From contig JAFGWM010000011.1 of assembly GCA_016937155.1 (NCBI GenBank), positions 57,732-121,731 of the forward strand: DNA of 64,000 nt. Direction: 5' to 3'. The notes below the pieces were generated by a model, which saw nothing but the letters and a program-made list of their open reading frames with translations, did not search any database and was not told where the DNA came from. Shown one piece after another: positions 55,008-62,150 of this stretch (the stretch's first letter is position 1; each line of letters begins with the position of its first letter). The stretch comes from Deltaproteobacteria bacterium (GTDB lineage: Bacteria > Myxococcota_A > Polyangia > HGW-17). A program made the position numbers and the translations under genes.

Positions 55008-57086
55008 ATGAACATAGAGGAAAAATCCATGAACCTGCTGGTGAGAAATTCCGATGGCTCCTTTGAGGAGTACAAGAAAACTGACATATCTGAAAGCCTT
55101 CAAAAAGTTGGCATTTATAGTGATGAAGTGCTTGAACTTGTTGACTCATATTTATACTCCGGATATTTTTCAAACGGAAGTATACCATCAGTATCCATAG
55201 TAAAATCAACGGTAATTTCAATTCTCAGAGAACAGGGATATTCAGAAGAAGCTGAACTTTTTGAGTCAGGACAATCAAAATCCAATCCTGAACTGAAAAC
55301 CTATGTAAAGGATGTTGTGGATGATTATCTTGGAAGGGCGGACTGGAGAGTCAGGGAAAATTCAAACATGAATTATTCCCTTCAGGGTCTTAATTTTCAT
55401 ATTTCTTCCAGCGTTGTGGCAAAATACTGGCTGGAGCACATCTATCCCGATTATATAGGAAGTGCACATACTGATGGAGATATGCATATTCATGATCTGG
55501 GAGTTTTGGGACCATACTGTGTGGGATGGGATTTGCAGGATCTTATTCAGAGAGGCTTCGGTGGTGTTTCCGGAAAAGTTGAAAGCAGTGGGGCAAAGCA
55601 TTTCAGAACAATACTCGGGCAGATAGTTAATTTTTTCTATACACTCCAGGGTGAAGCAGCCGGAGCTCAGGCATTCAGCAATTTCGATACGCTTTTGGCA
55701 CCCTTTGTAAGGTTTGATGGGTTAGACTACCTTGAAGTTAAACAGTCTTTACAGGAGTTTATTTTTAACCTGAATGTCCCAACAAGGGTTGGTTTTCAGG
55801 CACCCTTTACAAATATCACCATGGATCTTACTCCTTCACCGGCACTTGCAGATTCTCCTGTGGTCATTGGCGGTGAGTCAATAGATGATTTGACATATGG
55901 TATGTTTCAGGAGGAAATGAATCTTATCAATCGTGCAATGGCTGAGTTGATGAGTAAGGGTGATGCACAGGGGAGAATTTTTACTTTCCCTATTCCCACA
56001 TATAATATTCATAAGGAATTTGATTTTGACAACCCGGATCTTGTTCCCCTGTGGGAAATGACAGGGAAGTATGGTATTCCTTATTTTTCCAATTTTGTAA
56101 ATTCTGACCTTGATCCGGATGATGTGAGATCAATGTGCTGCCGTTTGAGACTTGATACCAAGGAACTCAAAAGCAGAGGTGGTGGTCTCTTTGGGGCGAA
56201 TCCTCAGACCGGAAGTATTGGCGTAGTGACAGTAAATATGGTTCGTCTTGCATTTCTTAGTACAAGTGAAAAGGATTTCTTCTCTCGCCTCGATGACATA
56301 ATGGAAAAAGCCAGGGAGAGTCTGGAAATAAAAAGAACAGTTGTTGAAGAACTGACAGACCGGGGACTTTTCCCTTATACAACCAATTATCTCTCAACAG
56401 TTAAACAGCGATTCGGAACATGGTGGGCGAATCACTTCTCCACAATCGGAATCATTGGTATGAATGAAGCTGCTGTGAATTTCAAAGGAGCTCCGATTAC
56501 TGAAGCCGGGTCGAGGGAATGGTCGATTAAGGTTCTTAATTATATGAGGGATAAGCTCAGTGACTTTCAGGATGAAACCGGAAATTATTATAATCTTGAG
56601 GCTACACCTGCTGAGGGTGCCAGTTATCGCCTGGCACGCAAGGATGCGGAATTATTTGATGGAATTTTTGCGCAGGGTAGTGACAGTGTGCCATATTATA
56701 CCAATTCAGTACATGTGAGTGCTCAGGAGCAAATGGATATATTTGAATTACTTGAACATCAGGATGATTTACAGACGCTGTTCACCGGAGGAACAGTTGT
56801 TCATCTTTATCTTGGTGAGGCAATTGAAGATCCATCCAGTGTAAGGGAACTGGTGAAAGCTGTTGTGACTCGCTTCAAACTTCCATATTTCAGTATAACT
56901 CCAACTTTTTCAATATGTCCTGTTCATGGTTACATCAGCGGAAAGCATTTTCAGTGTCCATATCCGCATACTGACAGTGAGCTTGAAGAGATGGGTACTG
57001 ATGTGGAAGTAGGTGCAAATGAAATTGCAGAAATGGAAAATGGATCATACCGGATTCTGGATCAACCAATCGGGAGGGGAATATGA
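55008..57086 (+). CDS. nrdD: Anaerobic ribonucleoside-triphosphate reductase, catalytic part without glycyl-radical tail
   Basis: Class III reductase catalytic polypeptide, 692 aa, for making dNTPs without oxygen. Typical features are an N-terminal ATP-cone-like segment, YSLQGLNFHISSSVVAKYWL, DGDMHIHDLG, QGEAAGAQAFSNFDT, PTRVGFQAPFTNITMD, MCCRLRLDT, GSIGVVTVNMVRLAF, STIGIIGMNEA and NYYNLEATPAEGASYRLAR. The end carries ICPVHGYISGKHFQCPYPHT in the zinc region; the expected second CxxC is not seen. The frame then stops at 57084-57086, before the glycyl-radical motif. That motif is encoded by the next ORF in another frame. ATG 55029 (MNLLVRN) is an alternative start. No programmed frameshift heptamer is apparent at the junction. 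Confidence 0.93.
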   Translation: MNIEEKSMNLLVRNSDGSFEEYKKTDISESLQKVGIYSDEVLELVDSYLYSGYFSNGSIPSVSIVKSTVISILREQGYSEEAELFESGQSKSNPELKTYVKDVVDDYLGRADWRVRENSNMNYSLQGLNFHISSSVVAKYWLEHIYPDYIGSAHTDGDMHIHDLGVLGPYCVGWDLQDLIQRGFGGVSGKVESSGAKHFRTILGQIVNFFYTLQGEAAGAQAFSNFDTLLAPFVRFDGLDYLEVKQSLQEFIFNLNVPTRVGFQAPFTNITMDLTPSPALADSPVVIGGESIDDLTYGMFQEEMNLINRAMAELMSKGDAQGRIFTFPIPTYNIHKEFDFDNPDLVPLWEMTGKYGIPYFSNFVNSDLDPDDVRSMCCRLRLDTKELKSRGGGLFGANPQTGSIGVVTVNMVRLAFLSTSEKDFFSRLDDIMEKARESLEIKRTVVEELTDRGLFPYTTNYLSTVKQRFGTWWANHFSTIGIIGMNEAAVNFKGAPITEAGSREWSIKVLNYMRDKLSDFQDETGNYYNLEATPAEGASYRLARKDAELFDGIFAQGSDSVPYYTNSVHVSAQEQMDIFELLEHQDDLQTLFTGGTVVHLYLGEAIEDPSSVRELVKAVVTRFKLPYFSITPTFSICPVHGYISGKHFQCPYPHTDSELEEMGTDVEVGANEIAEMENGSYRILDQPIGRGI

Positions 57087-57268
57087 AAACAAGCAACACA
57101 ACTTTAATAAGAGCTATTGAAACAGAAGTGTATTCCAGAGTTGTAGGATATTACAGGCCTCTGCAGAACTGGAATGATGGAAAGAGACTGGAGTTTTCAA
57201 AGCGTCATCTTATGGAGGGAAATGACAAGAGGATAAGCTCCGGCGAATTTATGAAGCTGGTGGGATAA
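57083..57268 (+). CDS. Separate glycyl-radical subunit of anaerobic ribonucleotide reductase
   Basis: A 61-aa ORF that is the missing C-terminus of NrdD. It contains SRVVGYYRPLQNWNDGKRLE, the family's glycyl-radical loop, with the radical glycine at residue 22, and ends shortly after a basic helix. It begins in an ATGA overlap with the nrdD stop and has a strong GGGAGGGG (57072-57079) with GGAGG 5 bases before its ATG, so it is translated as its own protein. It is much shorter than GrcA/YfiD. The NrdG gene starts one base after its stop. The split arrangement suggests a replaceable radical subunit; a sequencing indel is the alternative explanation. Confidence 0.88.
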   Translation: MKTSNTTLIRAIETEVYSRVVGYYRPLQNWNDGKRLEFSKRHLMEGNDKRISSGEFMKLVG

Positions 57269-57269
57269 A

Positions 57270-57965
57270 TTGTTTACCCACATACTGGGAACAACTCTGG
57301 TAGATTTTCCAGGCATAGTAGCGTCAACTGTTTTTTCTTCAGGGTGTAATCTGAGGTGTCCGTTCTGTCATAACCCTGATCTTGTCCTTGAGCCTTTAAT
57401 TGAGAAGCAGCCTCAACTATCCGGGGATGACGTAGTAAAGTTTATTCAGAAACGTTCTGGTTTTATTTCAGGTGTTGCGTTCACCGGAGGAGAGCCTCTG
57501 ATGAATCCTGAGCTTGAAAGCGTTATAGATGAAGTGAAAAAGTTCAACCTTCTGGTGAAACTGGACACAAATGGAATGTTTCCCCGGTTACTGGAAAGAC
57601 TGATTGACAAGGTTGATTATGTCGCCATGGATATAAAATCCTCTCCAGAGCTTTATTCTCTAGCCACTGGTGGGCGTGGAGAATTTTCAAAAGTTCTTAA
57701 GTCCCTTGAGATACTCATGTCCAGAGGGGTTAAATTTGAAGTCAGAACCACAGCTGTTCCAACAATATGGAATTTTAAAGTAATTGATCAACTTTGTGAA
57801 ACTCTTGATGTGGTTCCGTTATGGGTTATTCAAAATTTTGTACCAGGAAATATCATAGACGATTCATGGAATTCAGTTGAACCTTATAATTCTGATGAAC
57901 TGGATAAACTTGCATCATATTCTTCAAAACTTGCGACTCAGGTTAGAGTAAGAAAATACTACTGA
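57270..57965 (+). CDS. nrdG: Anaerobic ribonucleotide reductase activating protein
   Basis: Radical-SAM activase that installs the glycyl radical. 231 aa. It has FSSGCNLRCPFCHNP (the CxxxCxxC cluster motif), FTGGEPLMNPE, and LVKLDTNGMFP, then DYVAMDIKSSPE. The start appears to be TTG 57270, one base after the previous stop, with GGTGGGA about 5 bases upstream; no other usable start precedes the cluster motif. The tight spacing with the glycyl-radical gene and nrdD defines a three-gene operon. Confidence 0.93.
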   Translation: MFTHILGTTLVDFPGIVASTVFSSGCNLRCPFCHNPDLVLEPLIEKQPQLSGDDVVKFIQKRSGFISGVAFTGGEPLMNPELESVIDEVKKFNLLVKLDTNGMFPRLLERLIDKVDYVAMDIKSSPELYSLATGGRGEFSKVLKSLEILMSRGVKFEVRTTAVPTIWNFKVIDQLCETLDVVPLWVIQNFVPGNIIDDSWNSVEPYNSDELDKLASYSSKLATQVRVRKYY

Positions 57966-58019
57966 GCAGCACAATCTCACTTAACACTGTAATATAGAAA
58001 AAAGTTGCCATAAGAATCA

Positions 58020-58048
58020 TTGACGCGAACTTTTTATTGGTTTAGCAT
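58020..58048 (+). promoter_or_regulatory. Candidate promoter for the methyltransferase operon
   Basis: TTGACG (58020-58025), a 17-base spacer and TAGCAT (58043-58048, four of six) lie 50 bases before ATG 58098. Confidence 0.48.
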
Positions 58049-58097
58049 TCTGTGGTTGAGTTGATGATTCCCCATTTTGGGCGTGGAGGTAAAATTT

Positions 58098-58367
58098 ATG
58101 GAACAGACAATCCTGATTGATGAGTTCAAGGGGTACTTAAGCCGGTTTGATTCTGAGGTCGGCAAAAGGGAGTTTGGTGAGTATGGAACCTGGAATCAAT
58201 TTGTTGTAAAAAAAATGAATTTTGATGAGTTCAGCACAAAATTTGATGAATACAGGAATCTCGAAAAACTTTATGCCGATATTCTCGAGAGGGGTGATAC
58301 AGTTAATGATGCCATCTTCAGAACACTGCAGGAATCCGGCGCTCATCTGATCATTGAGGTAAAATGA
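58098..58367 (+). CDS. Small hypothetical protein in methyltransferase operon
   Basis: 89 aa, not recognised. ATG 58098 has GGAGG at 58085-58089 with a spacer of 8. It is helical and acidic (ILIDEFKGYLSRFDSEVGK, FSTKFDEYRNLEKLYADIL). Its stop overlaps the methyltransferase start as ATGA, so the two are coupled and may interact. Confidence 0.68.
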   Translation: MEQTILIDEFKGYLSRFDSEVGKREFGEYGTWNQFVVKKMNFDEFSTKFDEYRNLEKLYADILERGDTVNDAIFRTLQESGAHLIIEVK

Positions 58368-59062
58368 AAGATTCCGGTATAATGGACAATGCTAAAGGAA
58401 GACTGAACAGGTCTGAGTTTGTGTACAGGTATAAAGTAAGGGCTCTTGCAGCGGTGAATGCTGCTCCCTCAATGAAGGGTGGCGCTTTGCTTGATCTTGG
58501 TTGTGCAGATGGTCTGACTCTGAAGGAAATAATAAGAGAAGGTCTTCCTGGTACTGCAACTGGAGTTGAATATTCTCCGGAACTTGTGGAAACAGCCCGG
58601 AAAAATGGATTAAATGTTCTGCAGGGAAATGTGGAAGCACTTCCTGAGGGGATAAACAGTGGTTCTTTTGATGTCGTTACCGCACTTGCAGTTATTGAAC
58701 ATCTTGACCACCCTGAACGATGTTTCAGTGAGGTAAAAAGAGTTCTTAAACCAGGTGGTATTTTTATCGCATCATCCTCCAATTCATTTTGGGACGATCT
58801 TGCCGGTTTTATAGGTATTCATAAGGGAAAAGGGCATCATATAAATGAAGTGAATACAGACTTTTTCAAAACACTTTGTGATGAACAGGGTCTGAAATAT
58901 ATTGAGACACTACCATTTATGTTTGTGGTTACAGCGTTTTTGCCTTATCTGAAAATTGTACCCAGTGCAGGTCATTCACTCTTTTTGGATGAGCTTCTCA
59001 CTCTTCCATTTACTTCCCCCTTGTTTGTCAACCGTTTATTTGTTGCAAGAAAGTCTTTCTGA
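58364..59062 (+). CDS. SAM-dependent class I methyltransferase
   Basis: 232 aa. The SAM-binding motif LLDLGCADGLTLKEI, motif II-like ATGVEYSPELVETARKNG, then GSFDVVTALAVIEHLDHPE, and the post-motif RVLKPGGIFIASS are all present, typical of Methyltransf_11-type enzymes. The substrate is not indicated; the hydrophobic C-terminal stretch (FMFVVTAFLPYLKIV) may contact a lipid-like or quinone-like acceptor. GAGG precedes its ATG inside the upstream gene's end. It abuts the convergent MglA-like gene with no base between stops. Confidence 0.87.
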   Translation: MKDSGIMDNAKGRLNRSEFVYRYKVRALAAVNAAPSMKGGALLDLGCADGLTLKEIIREGLPGTATGVEYSPELVETARKNGLNVLQGNVEALPEGINSGSFDVVTALAVIEHLDHPERCFSEVKRVLKPGGIFIASSSNSFWDDLAGFIGIHKGKGHHINEVNTDFFKTLCDEQGLKYIETLPFMFVVTAFLPYLKIVPSAGHSLFLDELLTLPFTSPLFVNRLFVARKSF

Positions 59063-60331
59063 TTATCCCATCAGATGATTTCCCAGTTCAATCATTAAGC
59101 GTCCAACTTTTGACATGGAGTTTGAAAGTGAGGAAATTTCTGATTTTAAACTGGATATTTCCCTCTGAAGCTGCTCATTCTCAAGCTCAAGAGCTTTGAC
59201 TCTTATGGATAACTCATCTGAATTCCCTTCAGTTTTATCCACAGATGCAATTTGAACATCCTCGATATTTTTCATCACGATTTCGCCTGATTTTGAATTT
59301 TCAGGTACCGGGGTAATTTCAGTCCTAGAGAATTCTGATGTTCTCACTGATAAATTCTCCTCCTCATCAGATGGTTCAGCTTCAATAGTCATTTGGGGGG
59401 GAGTTGTTTGTGATACTTCCGGCTGTGGAGTAACCTCATCACCAGGGGACAGGGCAGAATTTTCCTCAGGAGGAGTTTTCTCTGGTACTGGAGTTACTTC
59501 CCTGGATTCATATTCTACATCAAAATCCTCTTCTTCTGAGTGAACAACTGGAGATTCGGGAGAAGGAGCAATGGTTTCATTGTCAGCCAATTGTGAGGAT
59601 TCAGATCTTAGTTTTTCCTGATCCTCTTTTTCTGCCTCTGCCATTTCCTGAGAAACTTCTTTGTTGGCCATTATTTTTTCAAGAAGTGAATCACCATCGA
59701 GTGACGCATCCTTTTCTTCTTTCAGATTAATCAATCTGCTCGGACTGAGATATTTCTGGATATTTTTCATAGTCAGTCTGGTAATAAGGCGCAGAGTTTC
59801 CATAACGCCTTTTCCCTGATGTGCAACGGCTTCAATAAATGGCAGATGCTCAGCTCTAAGTAGTATAGCCAGATCTCTTGTTGACATCGTTTCCGGGAGG
59901 TCCCTCTTGTTACACTGGATAACCATTGGTATGTCCTCGATATCAATACCCATTTCAGACATATTGTCTCTAAGGTTTCCCAGACTGTAAACATTCTGTT
60001 CGGACGCAGCCTTTTGACTGTCTGCAACAAAAACTATTCCATCAGCTCCCCTTAAAACCTGCTGTCTTGTCTTGTTATATCTCACCTGACCGGGAACCGT
60101 ATAAAGTTGAACTCTGACATCAAATCCTCTAATCTTACCTAGGTCTAAAGGCATCCAGTCAAAAAACAGAGTACGATCACCCTTGGTATCAAGACTCATT
60201 AATTCGCCGGCGCGGTCTTTTGAAAGAATTTTATTAAGTTGTTCAAGATTTGTGGTCTTACCCGACAGACCTGGACCATAGTAAACAATTTTCACCTGAA
60301 GTGTTTTTGTAATTGTACTGACAAGGGGCAT
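59063..60331 (-). CDS. MglA-like small GTPase with long acidic coiled-coil tail
   Basis: 422 aa. Residues 1-195 form a Ras-like GTPase of the bacterial MglA type: P-loop YYGPGLSGKTTNLEQL, the MglA-specific LYTVPGQVRYNKTR, and NKRDLP (base recognition). MglA sets cell polarity and motility in Myxococcus. Unlike MglA (~195 aa), this protein has ~225 extra residues: a Glu/Pro/Ser/Thr-rich disordered part (TPVPEK, TPVPEN) and a terminal coiled coil (ALELENEQLQREISSLKSE). GGAG precedes the ATG. It is downstream of the zinc-ribbon and PQQ-propeller genes. No MglB roadblock gene is seen nearby. Confidence 0.88.
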   Translation of the reverse strand: MPLVSTITKTLQVKIVYYGPGLSGKTTNLEQLNKILSKDRAGELMSLDTKGDRTLFFDWMPLDLGKIRGFDVRVQLYTVPGQVRYNKTRQQVLRGADGIVFVADSQKAASEQNVYSLGNLRDNMSEMGIDIEDIPMVIQCNKRDLPETMSTRDLAILLRAEHLPFIEAVAHQGKGVMETLRLITRLTMKNIQKYLSPSRLINLKEEKDASLDGDSLLEKIMANKEVSQEMAEAEKEDQEKLRSESSQLADNETIAPSPESPVVHSEEEDFDVEYESREVTPVPEKTPPEENSALSPGDEVTPQPEVSQTTPPQMTIEAEPSDEEENLSVRTSEFSRTEITPVPENSKSGEIVMKNIEDVQIASVDKTEGNSDELSIRVKALELENEQLQREISSLKSEISSLSNSMSKVGRLMIELGNHLMG

Positions 60332-60345
60332 ACTTACTCCGAAAA

Positions 60346-60774
60346 TTAAACGCCGAAAAAGTTCAGTGGTTTGTTAAAATCATTTTTATACTGCTGCTGA
60401 TGTTCACCGTAGCTTGCAATAAGCTCATGAGATTCAACATCAAACAGAAAACTAGAATGTTTTCCGTATTCTCTGTTGAATGAAACAAAACGCCAGCGGT
60501 CTTCTGAATCTCTCATTTTAATGGATGCATGATTTGGGGCTTCCTCCATAGAGAGATCTCCATTACAATGGGGACAGCAAAAATCAACTAAAACCCCTCT
60601 GTCTATTTCGATATAATCAGGAAAGGTTGCTCCATAAACTCCAAGCTGAGATGGAACCGAAACCTGGAAAGAAACGCTGAATCCTGAACCATTAAGCCTT
60701 CCTTTTAGAACTACCCCTGACTCATCATTTTCGTTGAGCACAGCCTCACAATGCGGGCAGAAATAAGTTTCCAT
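60346..60774 (-). CDS. Small zinc-ribbon protein
   Basis: 142 aa from ATG 60774 (AGGAG 8 bases upstream). Two CPHC pairs, FCPHCEAVLNE at the start and DFCCPHCNGDL near residue 70, form a probable zinc site. The rest is beta-rich (WRFVSFNREYGKHSSFLFDV). Unknown function. It lies between the PQQ-propeller and MglA-like genes with gaps of 17 and 14 bases, so it is probably in one operon and may be a partner of the GTPase. Confidence 0.75.
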   Translation of the reverse strand: METYFCPHCEAVLNENDESGVVLKGRLNGSGFSVSFQVSVPSQLGVYGATFPDYIEIDRGVLVDFCCPHCNGDLSMEEAPNHASIKMRDSEDRWRFVSFNREYGKHSSFLFDVESHELIASYGEHQQQYKNDFNKPLNFFGV

Positions 60775-60791
60775 TTCATTATCTCCTTTCC

Positions 60792-61973
60792 TTACCTGAG
60801 ACAATAAAACATTCCTTCAGATGTTCCAACATAAATGTAACCATCAGTTATACAGGGGGTGGACAGAACCCTTCCGTGAAGTCTTATGCGGCTGATTTTT
60901 TTTCCGGAAAAAGCATCAATGAAATATAGATGTGAATCGTAACTTCCGAAAACAACCTTTTTATCAACAACAGCGGGGCTGGACCATATTGCCCTGTCTG
61001 CCTTGAAATTCCAGAGAGTTTTTCCATTACGATGATCCAGACAGTGAAGTTTTCCTCTATTATCACCGATAAACAGGGAGTTTTCATGTACTGCAGGGGA
61101 AGACCAGAAACCTCCTGTGGATGAGCCTCCAAATTCCCAGTTCTTTTTTCCTGTTTTAAGATCAAAAGACTGAACAAAAGGATATTTGTCTTCAGATGCT
61201 GTTATAACCGCATTGTCTGTTACTACACAGCTTGCATCAGTGTCATCTCCTGTGATTGCTTTCCAGATAATTGATCCATCTTCAGAATCCAGACAAAAAA
61301 GTTCACCGGTATAATTGGTTGCGTATACTCTGTTGTTTTTACATGCCGGGGAACTTTCAACTCCACAGCTTCCAGGTTCTCCTTCAAGACCTCCCAGAAA
61401 AGTTCTCCATATCAGATTTCCGTTTACAGGGTCAAAACAGTGCATATACCCTGCTTCTGAACCTACATAAACTTTTCCGTTGTAGATTGCCGGAGAGGAA
61501 TCAAGATCATGGCCTGAATTATACTTCCATAGCAGTTGACCATTTTTTGCATTAATGCAGTAAAAATGATTATCCACATTTCCTGTAAAAATTCTTCCGG
61601 CATAAAGTGCAGGACTGCTTTTAAACATGGCATGTGCTTTAAATTTCCATTTGACACTACCTGTGAAACGATCGAGACAATAGAAATTTGAATCAAGGCT
61701 TCCCACATAAACATATTTTTCATCATTAACCGGTGAACCTGTCCAGCCAGTGCCACTCCACTTTTTGGATTTAACCGGGGATATGAATGAACCCATTTTA
61801 TATTTCCACATAATTTCCGGTTTGTCACTCAATGGACCTGAACCGTAAAATGTATGCTGCGGATTTCCTCTGAACATTGTGGATGCATTAGTTGTGGATG
61901 ATTTTAATGCACTGATACCGATGGATGCCACAGTCAGGGAAAGGAAAGATCTTCTGGTAACCTGGTTTGTCAT
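60792..61973 (-). CDS. Tat-exported PQQ-like beta-propeller protein
   Basis: 393 aa. ATG 61973 has AGGA 8 bases upstream and gives a twin-arginine signal (TRRSFLSLTVASIGIS). The mature part is a run of propeller blades of the PQQ/WD-like type: SSPALYAGRIFTGNVDNHFY, SSPAIYNGKVYVGSEAGYMH, WSSPAVHENSLFIGDNRGKL, WSSPAVVDKKVVFGSYDSHL. There are no BamB-type lipidation or known PQQ ligands. It may be a scaffold or a blade-type binding protein. First gene of the operon with the zinc-ribbon and MglA-like genes. Confidence 0.85.
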   Translation of the reverse strand: MTNQVTRRSFLSLTVASIGISALKSSTTNASTMFRGNPQHTFYGSGPLSDKPEIMWKYKMGSFISPVKSKKWSGTGWTGSPVNDEKYVYVGSLDSNFYCLDRFTGSVKWKFKAHAMFKSSPALYAGRIFTGNVDNHFYCINAKNGQLLWKYNSGHDLDSSPAIYNGKVYVGSEAGYMHCFDPVNGNLIWRTFLGGLEGEPGSCGVESSPACKNNRVYATNYTGELFCLDSEDGSIIWKAITGDDTDASCVVTDNAVITASEDKYPFVQSFDLKTGKKNWEFGGSSTGGFWSSPAVHENSLFIGDNRGKLHCLDHRNGKTLWNFKADRAIWSSPAVVDKKVVFGSYDSHLYFIDAFSGKKISRIRLHGRVLSTPCITDGYIYVGTSEGMFYCLR

Positions 61974-62075
61974 AAAATAAATCCTTCTGAGATCATTGAA
62001 TTTGTACAGCAAAAACAGTTTTCAACGTTTAATACTGTTTGTTTGCTTGAATCAAAATCAATGTTGTATAAAATG

Positions 62076-62105
62076 TTGCTTCAGGTTTATACACTGAGGT
62101 AGAAT
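62076..62105 (+). promoter_or_regulatory. Candidate promoter for the pseudokinase gene
   Basis: TTGCTT (62076-62081), an 18-base spacer and TAGAAT (62100-62105, five of six) lie 45 bases before ATG 62151 in the divergent gap. Confidence 0.4.
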
Positions 62106-62150
62106 ACATTCGGTTTCAGGTAATATCAAAATTCCGGAACAGGTATCCAA

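Noticed and set aside
57084..57086. Selenocysteine read-through of the nrdD TGA.
   Set aside because: In-frame reading after TGA meets a TAA stop seven codons later, and the radical loop lies in another frame.
57069..57090. Programmed -1 frameshift joining nrdD and the glycyl-radical ORF.
   Set aside because: No canonical slippery heptamer (X XXY YYZ) is seen, while a strong Shine-Dalgarno and ATG give direct initiation. It is not fully excluded.
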